The notes under the pieces: model-generated
What the model was told of the DNA's origin: nothing
Seen by the model: the letters and a program-made list of their open reading frames with translations, nothing else
The model's database searches: none
Shown: one piece after another, positions 1 through 9,416 of the stretch
Numbering within the stretch: the first letter of the stretch is position 1
Layout: the number at the start of each line of letters is the position of its first letter
Translations under genes and position numbers: made by a program
From: Comamonas piscis
GTDB taxonomy: Bacteria > Pseudomonadota > Gammaproteobacteria > Burkholderiales > Burkholderiaceae_C
Reading direction: 5' to 3'
Assembly: GCF_014109725.1 (NCBI RefSeq)
Contig: NZ_CP058554.1
Location: forward strand, 1,302,001 to 1,366,000
DNA length: 64,000 nt

Positions 1-212
1 TGCTGAACGTCACGGCCACTGCGACGGAGCTGAGCTTCAATGGCTTGGGCAATGCGTCGGCCGCGAACACGGTCAAGTTCATGCCGGCAGATGCAAGCCA
101 GTGTCTGACCAGTGGCGCGCAACGCTGTCTGCAGGTGCAGGTGTCGCAAGGCGGCCAGGTGCGGCTTTGTGATCCCAGCATCACCACCGATGGAGACAAC
201 CGCAAATGCTGA
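1..212 (+). CDS. fimT: FimT/GspH-type pseudopilin, C-terminal end (partial)
   Basis: Only the last 69 codons are in the window; the start lies upstream. The reading frame beginning at base 3 ends with a TGA at 210-212. The C-terminus carries a pair of cysteine-bounded strands and ends in a segment reading GGQVRLCDPS followed by TDGDNRKC. This is the usual ending of FimT/GspH pseudopilins, minor pilins that prime assembly of the type IV pilus at the inner membrane. Its stop overlaps the ATG of the next gene (pilV), as expected in a fimT-pilVWX-pilY1 operon. FimU would be the alternative name. Confidence 0.8.
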   Translation, partial: LNVTATATELSFNGLGNASAANTVKFMPADASQCLTSGAQRCLQVQVSQGGQVRLCDPSITTDGDNRKC

Positions 213-745
213 GCACTTCCCCTATAAAGCGGCCAGCGCGCTTGCCAGTAACAGGTGGCGGCCCGCAACGCGGGATGATGCTGATCGAAGCCATGGTCTC
301 CATCCTGCTGCTGATGCTGGGCATTCTGGGCATTGCGGGGCTCACGGCTAAATCCACGGCACTCAGCGGGCAGGCGCAGTACCGCACCGAGGCAGGCATG
401 TACGCCGAGCAGATCATCCAGTTGGTGTCGCTGAGCGTGGACCGCAGCTCGCCCACGGCACTGGCAGCGTCACTCGAAGCCTTTGCGCACCAAGCGGATG
501 GCAGCGATCGCTGCAGCTACAGCGGCAGCGAACTGAGCGATACCTCCGAGCTGGGCAAGGTGCTCAAAGCGGCGCGCGGTGAATCGGCCAACCCCTTGGT
601 GGGGCTGCCAGGCGCCACCGCCAGCGGCCAGCAAGTGGTGGTGGAAACCGACAACCATCTCAACCGGGTGACGGTGCGGCTGTGCTGGCAAGGCCCTAGC
701 GATGCGGCCAAACGCATCTACGAAATACAAGCATTCGTGCACTAA
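206..745 (+). CDS. pilV: Type IV pilus minor pilin PilV
   Basis: A 179-residue class III (prepilin) protein. A leader of about 23 residues ends in RG, followed by MMLIEAMVSILLLMLGILG. The cleavage glycine, the Glu at mature position 5 and the hydrophobic helix are all present, so the PilD prepilin peptidase should process it. PilV is a minor pilin that joins PilW, PilX, FimT/U and PilE in the tip complex capped by PilY1. The ATG at 206 overlaps the end of fimT, which supports it over the internal ATGs at 275 and 278. Those would remove the leader. Confidence 0.9.
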   Translation: MLSTSPIKRPARLPVTGGGPQRGMMLIEAMVSILLLMLGILGIAGLTAKSTALSGQAQYRTEAGMYAEQIIQLVSLSVDRSSPTALAASLEAFAHQADGSDRCSYSGSELSDTSELGKVLKAARGESANPLVGLPGATASGQQVVVETDNHLNRVTVRLCWQGPSDAAKRIYEIQAFVH

Positions 746-765
746 AAAAATCACCAGAGAGGGCC

Positions 766-1905
766 ATGGCCATGACAGTTTTCGCAGCACGAAGGCCACC
801 GCCGTATGGGCGCATGCAGGGTTTCACGATCATCGAAATCATGATCGGGCTGGCCATTGGCCTGCTGACTTTGTTGGCCATCTACAAGCTATTTGCCACC
901 TCGGAAGGGCGGCGTCGCACCACGGCAGCCGTCAGCCAGGCGCAAACCGCAGGCGCGCTGGCGTTGTTTGCCATTGAACGTGACATCCGCTCTGCCGGTC
1001 TGGGCTTTGCGGGCATGGACCCCGCCTACCTGGGCTGCGCCGTGCAGGCCTACAAGCGCACCGGCCGCGACCCGGCCCAGTACAGCTTTCCGCTGATGCC
1101 GGTGCAAATCGTCAACGGCAGTGAGTTGCGCGTGTTGACTGGCTCATCGACCAATATGTTTATTGGCGCGCGCTACAGCGCCAGTGCCAGCGGCGTCTTC
1201 ACGATGGAGCGCAGCAATGCCGGCTTTCAGGCTGGCGACGTGGTGGTGGGGACCAGCGATACCGATCCTGGCAACTGCCTGCTGATGGAGGTGACGGCTG
1301 GTGCCGGCTCGGACATCACCGGGCCGGGCGGCGTGGCGGAAGACGACCCGACAGTGCGACACCTGAGCAGTGGCTACACGAGCTTCTACACCGGCGCCTC
1401 GGTAACGCCAGAGCGCAATGGCGGCTCCTCGGTAGACATGCTCGATGGCGGCGCCACCAGCCTGGGCGAGGGCTGGTTGTTCAGCCTGGGCAACCGGCCG
1501 ACCCGCAACGTATGGCGGGTCCAGGACAACCAGCTGATGCGCTACAACTTTCTCGATGAGACCGATACCAAGAGCGTTGGGGTGGCCGAGGACGTGCTGC
1601 AAATGGTCGCCGAATATGGCTTTGACAAGGATGGCAGCGGAAAGATTGACAAGGACAACGAGTGGACCGGCGTGGACGCTGAACTGGTCGCCTCCAAGCT
1701 GGATCGTCTGATGGCAGTGCGGGTTGCCATCCTCGTGCGCAGCTCGCAGTACGAGCGCGATGCGGTCACCTCTGCGGCGCCCAAGTGGGCCAATGGCAGC
1801 AAAGACTTTGTCATGGGCTCCGGGGATGACTGGCCGCACTACCGCTACCGCGTCTATGAGAGCGTGATTCCGTTGCGCAACACGATTTGGGGACAACAAC
1901 AATGA
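766..1905 (+). CDS. pilW: Type IV pilus minor pilin PilW
   Basis: A 379-residue prepilin-like protein. After a short basic leader it reads MQGFTIIEIMIGLAIGLLTLLAIY, giving the G/F processing site and Glu at mature +5 of a prepilin. The remainder is the usual large PilW periplasmic domain ending in a VIPLRN-type strand close to the C-terminus. An AGAGAGGG-like purine run precedes the ATG at 766. The gene sits 20 bp after pilV and overlaps pilX by four bases (ATGA), so the two are translationally coupled. It acts in the pilus tip/priming complex at the inner membrane and periplasm. Confidence 0.92.
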   Translation: MAMTVFAARRPPPYGRMQGFTIIEIMIGLAIGLLTLLAIYKLFATSEGRRRTTAAVSQAQTAGALALFAIERDIRSAGLGFAGMDPAYLGCAVQAYKRTGRDPAQYSFPLMPVQIVNGSELRVLTGSSTNMFIGARYSASASGVFTMERSNAGFQAGDVVVGTSDTDPGNCLLMEVTAGAGSDITGPGGVAEDDPTVRHLSSGYTSFYTGASVTPERNGGSSVDMLDGGATSLGEGWLFSLGNRPTRNVWRVQDNQLMRYNFLDETDTKSVGVAEDVLQMVAEYGFDKDGSGKIDKDNEWTGVDAELVASKLDRLMAVRVAILVRSSQYERDAVTSAAPKWANGSKDFVMGSGDDWPHYRYRVYESVIPLRNTIWGQQQ

Positions 1906-2501
1906 CCAAACACCCTCTACGTCGCCCTCCACCTTTTCCGATGGGGCTCACTCACCTGCGCGCGCAGCGAGGCGTGACCTTGCTGGTGGCACTGGTTGTG
2001 CTGCTGGTGATGACGATTACCGGTTTGGTGCTGGTCCGCACCAGCACCTTGGGCGCCGGAGTGTCGGGCAGTCTGGCACTCAAGCAGGCCGCAACTTCTG
2101 GGGCCGATCTGGGGCTGGAGACCGGGCTGGCCAAGCTGGAGGCTTTGTCCGCCACGGGTACCAGCGCCCTGGATGCCAGTAACAGCAGCTTTGGCTATTA
2201 CGCCAGTGTCGATCCGAAGGTGACAGCCAAGTCCTTGGCCTGGGACAGTGCCCCCGTCGCAGCGGCTAGTGACCCCTTGGGCAACGAGGTGCGCTATTTG
2301 ATTCACCGGCTCTGCCGGAGCACCGGGGCGATCAACGCCGCCGGGCAAAGCTGCGTGATGCCCCAAGGCGAAGGCTGTTCGGGCTCCAGTGAGTCGATAG
2401 GCAGTGTCTCCAGCTGCACCCAGCGGCCCATGTACCGCATCACCGCCAAAGTGAGCGGTCCGCGTGACACCGAGAGCTATGTGCAGATGAGCACCTACTA
2501 A
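1902..2501 (+). CDS. pilX: Type IV pilus assembly protein PilX
   Basis: A 199-residue protein with a basic leader and then RGVTLLVALVVLLVMTITGLVL, the hydrophobic N-terminal helix of PilX-family proteins. Like other PilX/GspK-type pilins it lacks the Glu at position 5. The rest is a short pseudopilin domain with two cysteine pairs near the end. The ATG at 1902 overlaps the pilW stop as ATGA and is preferred over an in-frame ATG at 1887. PilX helps place PilY1 at the pilus tip, and pilY1 follows directly. Confidence 0.88.
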   Translation: MTKHPLRRPPPFPMGLTHLRAQRGVTLLVALVVLLVMTITGLVLVRTSTLGAGVSGSLALKQAATSGADLGLETGLAKLEALSATGTSALDASNSSFGYYASVDPKVTAKSLAWDSAPVAAASDPLGNEVRYLIHRLCRSTGAINAAGQSCVMPQGEGCSGSSESIGSVSSCTQRPMYRITAKVSGPRDTESYVQMSTY

Positions 2502-2582
2502 AGCCTGCCCGGATCACCATCCGGGTAGAGCTGCGTGGGGACGGCCAGAAAAAATTGAGACCAATAAGAGGAGTGCGAATAG

Positions 2583-5500
2583 ATGAAAAATAGAGCTTTC
2601 GCAGACAGAGAGAGCCGCAAGGCAGGGATGCAGACTTGGAGTCCCAAGCTGCTGTGGTCGCTCGGTTTGGCGGCCTTGGTGGTGGGGTCGGTGGGCGGGG
2701 GTATCGCCATTGCCGACACGCCCCACAACCCGGTCGATATTGCCGATGTGCCGGTCAACACCTTCACCCAGCAGGACAAGCCCAATGTCATGCTGCTGAT
2801 GGACACATCGGACTCGATGAAGTGGACCCACATGCCGGACGACTGGGACCCGATCAACTACTCGGCAACCTTCTTCCCGGTGGGCTACAAGAGTGCGTTG
2901 TGCAACACCCTGTACTACAACCCCGCCACCAAATACGAGCTGCCCGCCCAGCCTGATGGCACCGCCTACGCTCAGCCCAGCTTTGCTGGCGCCTGGATCG
3001 ATGGCTACGACCATTCCAAAGGCGTGGTGAACCTGGCGACCAGCTACCAGGCCTACGACATCTCTACCCGCCTGCGGCAGGAGTCCATCTACAACGATCC
3101 GGCGCAAGCTGCCTATTACTTTGAATGGGTGCCACGTGTGGCGGGCGTGCTGCCGTCGTTCGAAGCTGCCGATGTGGCGGCCGGCGCCTGCAACAAGGTC
3201 AGCAACAGCGCCATCAAGGTCGACAACGGCACGTTGCTGCTCAACCAGGCCAGTGCCAATATCAATACGGGCAGCAGCACCGCTCCTGATGGCTATTGGA
3301 TCCGCCGGGGCATCAGCACCGCCGCCCAGCAACAGAACTTCGCCAACTGGTACAGCTTCTACCGCACGCGTATCAACATGGCCAAGTCCTCCATCAGCCT
3401 GGCCTTCAACTCGCTGGACAACAATTTTCGCGTCGGTTTTTTGAGCGCGGCCAAACCCGAAACCAGCTCCTTCAAATTCGTGCCCGTCAAGGATTTCGAG
3501 AGCACGGACAAGGCCAACTGGTTCCAAACTATCCAGTCGGCCAAGACAGGCGGAAGCTCCCCCACGCGTGAGGCGCTGGCCCGTGTGGGGCGCTATTACG
3601 CCAACAAGAGCGACAGCATCAATACGGCCATGGCGCCCTTTGTGGACCCGGTCGTCTCCGCCTGCCAGCGCCACTATGCGATCGTGACCACCGATGGCTA
3701 CTGGAATGTGGGCCAGGAAACCAAGGGCCCCATGCAGTTGGACGGCAGCACCTTGGTGGGCCAGCAGGATGGCCCCGACAGCGACCCGGCCTACAACCGA
3801 CCGCTGACTGGCCCTGATGGCTTGACCCCTCGCCCTATTTATGACGGCTCCACCAGCGGTTCCTTGTTTCGCCGAGACGCCAGCATTGGCTATGCTTGGA
3901 ACGCCTGCGGCTTGGGCTGGCAAACCATTGTTCCTGGGGGCGGCACCAAGACCGAGACGACCTACAAGAAGATCACCAAGAAAAGCGTGAAGACCCAGGC
4001 CGTTACCTATGGCACGGTGCTGGGCTTTTATAAAAGCACCTTGTGGACGGAGCAAAAGGCCGAGAAGAAACTGGGCTTTACCACCGCCATGCGCACCTAC
4101 TGGAATGTGGCTGCCACCAAGATGGTCTACCAACGCATCTATAAACACAAATACACCTGGAACTCCATCACCCAGAGCCAGTACCGCAATGCGATGAGAA
4201 CCACCTGGGCGACCGAGAAGCAAGAGCCGTTCGGCAAGGCGGTGTACAAGCGGGTTGAGCAAAAGCGCTACTTCTACTCCTACATTAACCAGGCGATTGG
4301 CGAGATTCCGTTCAAGACCACGGACAAGAGCGTCTGCGAGCCTTATGGCTGCAACCTGGTCGGCAGTGACCAGTGGCAGCTGGTGAATGCCAGCTGTACG
4401 CCTGGCATGGATGGGGACTACAAGGTCGAGTGCCAGACCAGCGAAGTGCCCACCACTGCTTCGGTCTGCAGCAACAATGGGCAGTTTGTGCCTGGCCAGG
4501 GCACCATTTATTGCGAAGGTACGTCTGGGGTGTCGCCCATCAATGGACCGGTGCCTGCCTGCGGCACGCTGCACCCGACTTTGGCCGCCAGTGGCGTGAC
4601 TGCCAGCATGGTCTTGTTCAGCGGCTGCAACAGCAGCCACAGCGTGACCAGCTATGTGACCGATGCGCAATGTGTGAACACCAGCCCGGTGGCACCGGAC
4701 TTCAAGAAGTCGGTTTGCGCCAAAGAGTCTGTGGGATCTGCCATTAATAACTTCTGCACGGCAGGAGTGAATGGCAGCAATGTGTACACCACCTGTGGCC
4801 CCAAGATGCCGACGACGCAGTTTGTTGATAGCTGTCCAGATCTGTCTAATACGGCGTCCCAGATGGACAAGGTCTGCGGTGCTGCAGAGCAAAACTCCAG
4901 CACAGCCGTGCCAGCGAGCAGCTGTGTAGCGTCCACATCGCCCACCATCGTCACCTGCGAAGCACCGTATACGACCACCTACGGAAGCGCTGCGGTCAAC
5001 CCTGCCAGCTGCACGGGCGATACCGTCTGCGAGATGCGTTATTCGGACTGGGGCTATGCGGCAAGCTGCACCCCCCAAGCCCCTTCTGCCGGGAACAATT
5101 GGACAGGGGTGGAATGCAACTCCGGCGGTGGCACCTGTACCCCCGCAACGGGCTCTCCACCGTCGATGGCCAATGGCGCCGTGCAAAGCTGTACGGCGGC
5201 CGGCCCATCGCCCGCCAACGGCTGCTTCCTGGTGACCTGTGAAGGCAAGACCACCGATCCGATGGAGACCACCAGCTGCAGCACCAGCCCTGGCCCCTCG
5301 GCCGGCAATGGCTGGGTGACCACCCAATGCGTGGCCAACAACCAGCACAACCAGCCAGTGCAAAGCTGCCCGCAAAGTGGCGCCGTGACGGACTGCAACC
5401 CCCAGAGCACGACGACCGACATGGCCTATGGCACCTGCATGGAGTCGGGCCCGACCAGCGACAACGGCTGGACCACGACGACCTGCGCCAAGGTGGAACA

Positions 5501-8324
5501 GGTCAACTACCTGAGCAGTGCAGCCGACTATGCGGCCTGCACGGCGGGCACGGCAGCCAATGGGGTGGAAACCATCTGTGAGCAAGAAGGCCCGACAACG
5601 ATCACCGTGCCGCAAGGCCAGGCCTGTGCAGCGGGCTACGATCCGCTGACCCACAAGGTCACGGTCTGTGATGTGGAGAGCAGCACGCCGGTCTTCACCC
5701 CGGAGAAGCCCGCCAACTGTGCCACCACCGATTGCACGCAAGTGATGGGCAAGAAGAAAGTGTTCTCCGGCACGGCAACCACGCACCGGGTGAACTTGGT
5801 GGGCTCGACCGAAACCACGCCACAGCTGATCTCCACGGTGACGATTCCCGCCACCGACTTGGAATCGCCCGCGCAGTGCTACAGCGCGACGGAAGCCGCT
5901 GGCATGACCCTGCCCGCCAACGGCCGCCCGCTGCCTGCCAACACGGTGGTGTGGAGCAGCTTGCCTGCCGGGCACCAGGCCTGCACCAAGCTGCCCTGCG
6001 ATGCGGTGGAGCAAAGCAATGTCACTGGCGGCAGCCGCAATTCCCTGGCTGATGTGGCGCAGTACTACTACGGCACCGATTTGCGCCCGGAGATGGCCAA
6101 CCTGGTCAAACCGGCCGGCACGGGTGCAGAAGATGACAAGGTGACCTGGCAGCATATGGCGACGTATGTGATCGGCATGGGCGTCTCGGGCACCTTGAAG
6201 TTTGACAAGGACTACAAGAACGGCGCGGGCGATTTTGCAGGCATCCGCAATGGCACCAAGACCTGGCCGGTATGGCCAGCGCCAGGCGTGACCAACTATG
6301 AGCAGCCACAGTCCATCGATGACTTCTGGCATACCGCCGTCAACGGCCGGGGGCTCTACTTCAGCGCCAACGATCCGCAAGCCATCAAGTCGGGCCTGGG
6401 CCAGGTGTTTGCCGATATCCGCGCTGCGGTGGGATCAGGTGCTGGCGTGGCGGTGTCGTCGGCCATGGTCGAGACGGACAACAACTTTGCCTATGGCGCG
6501 CTGTACCGCAGCGGCCGCTGGTCGGGCGAAGTGCAGGCCTACGAGATCAATGTAACCACGGGCGTGCGCAGCCTGATCCCCAACTGGTCCGCCAAGACCA
6601 AGCTGGACGCGCGCGATCTGGCCAGCGATGACCGCCGGATCTTCTTCATGGATGGCGCGACCTTGAAGAACTTCAACTGGGCCACCTTGGGCAGCCTGCA
6701 AGGCCACTTCAATGGCAGCACAGCCCAGGCGCTGCTGTCGCAGTACAGCCCGATGAGCGATACGCAAAAGACCGCTGCGCTGGGTGAGAACCTGGTGAAG
6801 TTCCTGCGCGGGGACCGTACCAAGGAAGGCTATGTGCAAGGCGATGACACCAAGCTCTACCGCAGCCGTGAAAGCCGTTTGGGCGACATCATTGGCTCGC
6901 AGCCGCTGTATGTGGGCAAGCCCCAGCGCAAGTACCGCGATGCCGGCTATGCCGCCTTCCGCTTGGCACAGAAGAACCGCCGGCCCATGGTCTATGTGGG
7001 TGGCAACGACGGCATGCTGCATGCCTTCTATGCGGATGCGGACGTGACCAAGCAAGAGACCATCGGCGGAAAAAGCGTCTACCCCGCTGCGCGCGAAGCC
7101 TGGGCCTTTGTGCCCAAGGCCGTGATGCCTGCCATGCCCGCGCTGGCCAGCAACAGCTACGACGGCAACCACCGTTACTTTGTGGATGGCTCGCCGGTGA
7201 TGGCCGACATCTTCCACGATGGCGCCTGGAAAACCATTCTGGTGGGCGGCTTCAACAAGGGCGGCAATGGCTATTACGCGCTCGATATCACCGACCCCGA
7301 ATCGCCCAAGGGTCTGTGGGAGGCCAGTGCCTCCACCATGGGCCAGAGCTATGGCAGGCCGCTGATCACCAAGATGCCGGACGGCACCTGGGTGGCAATG
7401 CTCACCTCGGGCTACAACAATGCCGATGGCAAGGGCTATGTCTATGTGCTCAATGCCGGTACCGGCGCCGTGGTACAGACCATCGCCAACCCCGATGGCG
7501 CCGGCATGAAGGACCTCAACAACTTCATGAAGGACCCGAGTGGCAACAACACCAGCACCTTGTTCTACGGTGGCGACATCCAGGGCAATATCTGGCGATA
7601 CCAGTGGACCAGCGGCAGCTACGAGGTCCACAAGGTGGTGCAGTTGAAAGACAAGGACGGCAACGAGCAGCCCATCACCACCCGGCTGGAGCTGGTGCAA
7701 AGCCCCAATGCCAGTGCGTTGCCACGTATCCTGGTCGCCACCGGCAAGCTGCTGGGTATGGCGGATCTGACCACCACCGGCCAGCAAACCATCTATGGCA
7801 TTGATGATGTGACCGATGGCTACAGCAACAGTGGCGCTTCGTTCCGCGCGGACCTGAAGCAGTCGGAACTGAAGAACGTCACGACCGGCGGCAAGCTGAC
7901 ACGGACGCTCCAATGTGCCTCGACGGTGTCTGATGCCGTGTGCAATGACGCCACCAAGAGCTGGTTTGTGGATCTCCCCGATACCGGCGAGCGTGTCAAT
8001 GTGGATCTGCGCTTGGCCAACACCACCTTGGTAGTCGCGAGCAATGTGCCGTCGAACGAACCCTGTGTTGCCGGCGGCAAGGGCTGGATCAACTACCTGG
8101 ACTTCCAGACCGGACGTGCTGTGAACACTACCACCGGCATGGCCGGCGAGGCCATTGGCGGTCTGATCTCGGGCAACGACCTGACCATCAACCCCAGCGG
8201 CGATGTCACCAGCCATGTCTCGCCCAGCCAGGTGCCGGAGAGCCCCATCGATATCAAGATCCCGGTCGCGACGCCCAAGCCGCTGGGCAAGCGCATCAGC
8301 TGGCGCGAGTTGGTGAACCAGTAA
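2583..8324 (+). CDS. pilY1: PilY1 pilus tip adhesin / assembly factor (large, Cys-rich insert)
   Basis: A 1913-residue secreted protein with a good ribosome site (AGAGGAG) before ATG 2583 and an N-terminal signal anchor ending near IAIADT. An N-terminal von Willebrand A-like region starts with the MIDAS motif DTSDS (residues 74-78) and continues with a GGSSPTREAL segment. The C-terminal third, from about residue 1440, is the PilY1 beta-propeller (motifs VYVGGNDGMLHAFYAD and GGFNKGGNGYYALDITDP). PilY1 caps the type IV pilus, regulates retraction and mediates adhesion. Between the two lies an unusual insert: a basic, Tyr-rich stretch (about 455-580) and a Cys-dense stretch (about 585-1135). The Cys-dense part repeats a unit of the form SC..sGPSa.NGW...tC about four times between residues 825 and 970. 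The C-terminal domain is certain; the function of the insert is unknown. Confidence 0.93.
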   Translation: MKNRAFADRESRKAGMQTWSPKLLWSLGLAALVVGSVGGGIAIADTPHNPVDIADVPVNTFTQQDKPNVMLLMDTSDSMKWTHMPDDWDPINYSATFFPVGYKSALCNTLYYNPATKYELPAQPDGTAYAQPSFAGAWIDGYDHSKGVVNLATSYQAYDISTRLRQESIYNDPAQAAYYFEWVPRVAGVLPSFEAADVAAGACNKVSNSAIKVDNGTLLLNQASANINTGSSTAPDGYWIRRGISTAAQQQNFANWYSFYRTRINMAKSSISLAFNSLDNNFRVGFLSAAKPETSSFKFVPVKDFESTDKANWFQTIQSAKTGGSSPTREALARVGRYYANKSDSINTAMAPFVDPVVSACQRHYAIVTTDGYWNVGQETKGPMQLDGSTLVGQQDGPDSDPAYNRPLTGPDGLTPRPIYDGSTSGSLFRRDASIGYAWNACGLGWQTIVPGGGTKTETTYKKITKKSVKTQAVTYGTVLGFYKSTLWTEQKAEKKLGFTTAMRTYWNVAATKMVYQRIYKHKYTWNSITQSQYRNAMRTTWATEKQEPFGKAVYKRVEQKRYFYSYINQAIGEIPFKTTDKSVCEPYGCNLVGSDQWQLVNASCTPGMDGDYKVECQTSEVPTTASVCSNNGQFVPGQGTIYCEGTSGVSPINGPVPACGTLHPTLAASGVTASMVLFSGCNSSHSVTSYVTDAQCVNTSPVAPDFKKSVCAKESVGSAINNFCTAGVNGSNVYTTCGPKMPTTQFVDSCPDLSNTASQMDKVCGAAEQNSSTAVPASSCVASTSPTIVTCEAPYTTTYGSAAVNPASCTGDTVCEMRYSDWGYAASCTPQAPSAGNNWTGVECNSGGGTCTPATGSPPSMANGAVQSCTAAGPSPANGCFLVTCEGKTTDPMETTSCSTSPGPSAGNGWVTTQCVANNQHNQPVQSCPQSGAVTDCNPQSTTTDMAYGTCMESGPTSDNGWTTTTCAKVEQVNYLSSAADYAACTAGTAANGVETICEQEGPTTITVPQGQACAAGYDPLTHKVTVCDVESSTPVFTPEKPANCATTDCTQVMGKKKVFSGTATTHRVNLVGSTETTPQLISTVTIPATDLESPAQCYSATEAAGMTLPANGRPLPANTVVWSSLPAGHQACTKLPCDAVEQSNVTGGSRNSLADVAQYYYGTDLRPEMANLVKPAGTGAEDDKVTWQHMATYVIGMGVSGTLKFDKDYKNGAGDFAGIRNGTKTWPVWPAPGVTNYEQPQSIDDFWHTAVNGRGLYFSANDPQAIKSGLGQVFADIRAAVGSGAGVAVSSAMVETDNNFAYGALYRSGRWSGEVQAYEINVTTGVRSLIPNWSAKTKLDARDLASDDRRIFFMDGATLKNFNWATLGSLQGHFNGSTAQALLSQYSPMSDTQKTAALGENLVKFLRGDRTKEGYVQGDDTKLYRSRESRLGDIIGSQPLYVGKPQRKYRDAGYAAFRLAQKNRRPMVYVGGNDGMLHAFYADADVTKQETIGGKSVYPAAREAWAFVPKAVMPAMPALASNSYDGNHRYFVDGSPVMADIFHDGAWKTILVGGFNKGGNGYYALDITDPESPKGLWEASASTMGQSYGRPLITKMPDGTWVAMLTSGYNNADGKGYVYVLNAGTGAVVQTIANPDGAGMKDLNNFMKDPSGNNTSTLFYGGDIQGNIWRYQWTSGSYEVHKVVQLKDKDGNEQPITTRLELVQSPNASALPRILVATGKLLGMADLTTTGQQTIYGIDDVTDGYSNSGASFRADLKQSELKNVTTGGKLTRTLQCASTVSDAVCNDATKSWFVDLPDTGERVNVDLRLANTTLVVASNVPSNEPCVAGGKGWINYLDFQTGRAVNTTTGMAGEAIGGLISGNDLTINPSGDVTSHVSPSQVPESPIDIKIPVATPKPLGKRISWRELVNQ

Positions 8325-8340
8325 GCGCAGCCAGATAAAA

Positions 8341-8373
8341 GACGGCGGTGGTTCTCCACCGCCGTCCTTGTTT
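8341..8373 (+). terminator. Rho-independent terminator after pilY1
   Basis: An 11-bp perfect stem (GACGGCGGTGG paired with CCACCGCCGTC, four-base loop TTCT) is followed by CTTGTTT. It lies 16 bases after the pilY1 stop and closes the pilin operon. Confidence 0.85.
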
Positions 8374-8593
8374 ACGGGCCTGCATGGCACTCCACTGATG
8401 CGGCAGGAGCTGTAGATTCTGCACACTGAATCCAGGACCTCATGGGCCAGCTTGCGGGGTCTATGGGGTCCTTGGTCTTTGGGCGCTTAGCCTGCGATCA
8501 CAAGCAACAAGGCCCAGTAGCGCGTGCAACGGACTATGAATCCGCAGGTCTTGGCGGCCTTCCATCACCCCAGACCGCAGTGTGACTGGTGAT

Positions 8594-9091
8594 CTAAGAA
8601 TCAGTCTCCCGCTCATACAGCGTATAGCTGCGGTACGACTTGTGCGGCCCGCGCACCCGGTGCTCGATGACAAAACCACCGCTGCGCAGAAACTCGTAGT
8701 GGCTGTCATACAGATCGGCTGCGCACAGGTGCGAGCTGCTGGCGCTCAGCTGGCCGTCCAGGCCCAGGGCAGGGCGCAGCTGGTGAAAAATCCGCTGCTG
8801 CTGCGCATCAAAGTAGATGCACAAATCCGCACCTCGCTGGCAAAAATAATAGCTGCCGCTGGCGCGGAAAGATGCGCCGTTTTGCAGCAGCAGCTGTCCG
8901 TTTTCTGCATAGTGGGCCGCGTCATGGCCGTCGGGCTTAAAGCTGGCATGGCCTTGCACGGTGCCTATCGGGTCCAAGGTCGCCAGGTCTTGCAGGCTGC
9001 GGCTAAAACGCCATTGGCCCTGCAGCGCGGCCAGCAGCTGTTCTGCGACCCAGGGGGCGGGACGTTCGGGGGGCATCACAGGTTTTTCCAT
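8594..9091 (-). CDS. DUF6314 family protein
   Basis: A 165-residue cytoplasmic protein of unknown function. The order of motifs fits my memory of DUF6314: an LQGQWRFSRSL opening, a GHASF strand, AENGQLLLQNG, then a Y-x-F strand, IFHQLRP, SSHLCAADLYDSHYEF, and a closing VRGPHKSYRSYTLYERE. The frame stays open upstream to an ATG at 9307, but those extra 72 residues are low-complexity and unlike the family, so the ATG at 9091 is chosen. Neither start has a convincing Shine-Dalgarno. It stands alone, divergent from the secreted protein at 9417. The family assignment is recognition by motif, not by a profile search. Confidence 0.7.
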   Translation of the reverse strand: MEKPVMPPERPAPWVAEQLLAALQGQWRFSRSLQDLATLDPIGTVQGHASFKPDGHDAAHYAENGQLLLQNGASFRASGSYYFCQRGADLCIYFDAQQQRIFHQLRPALGLDGQLSASSSHLCAADLYDSHYEFLRSGGFVIEHRVRGPHKSYRSYTLYERETDS

Positions 9092-9342
9092 TGGCGTTGT
9101 ATTTCTATCGGTGGCATTTTTGTGGCCCAGGTCAGCGGCAAATTTTGCCAGGGTTTGCGGCGCCGCTGCGGGGCGCTGAGCGGCATGGAATGGGGCTTTG
9201 GGGTGGTAGGTGAAATCTGACTGCGTGTGCGTCCTGCCACCCACAGCCGGCGGTTCGGGGGCTGTTGATAATTCATTCACGCCATTGAGGCACAGCAACT
9301 CCGACATTGTGGAGGCGTTGCAGGAAATGACACCCAGGAGAT

Positions 9343-9377
9343 TATTTTTTGAGCTTCATTGATGGACTCAAAAAATA
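9343..9377. repeat. Perfect 11-bp inverted repeat in divergent intergenic region
   Basis: TATTTTTTGAG at 9343-9353 is mirrored by CTCAAAAAATA at 9367-9377 with a 13-base spacer. It lies 40 bp before the start of the secreted protein gene at 9417. It could be a regulator-binding dyad, an mRNA leader hairpin, or a terminator usable in either direction (A and T runs on both sides). Confidence 0.6.
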
Positions 9378-9416
9378 GTCGACTCCCTTCACCATAACGA
9401 CCCAAGGAAACAAACC

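Noticed and set aside
2514..6380. Long minus-strand open frame (1288 codons) opposite pilY1
   Set aside because: Same effect: antisense to a gene with recognisable motifs; composition rich in Ala, Gly, His and Arg without conserved motifs.
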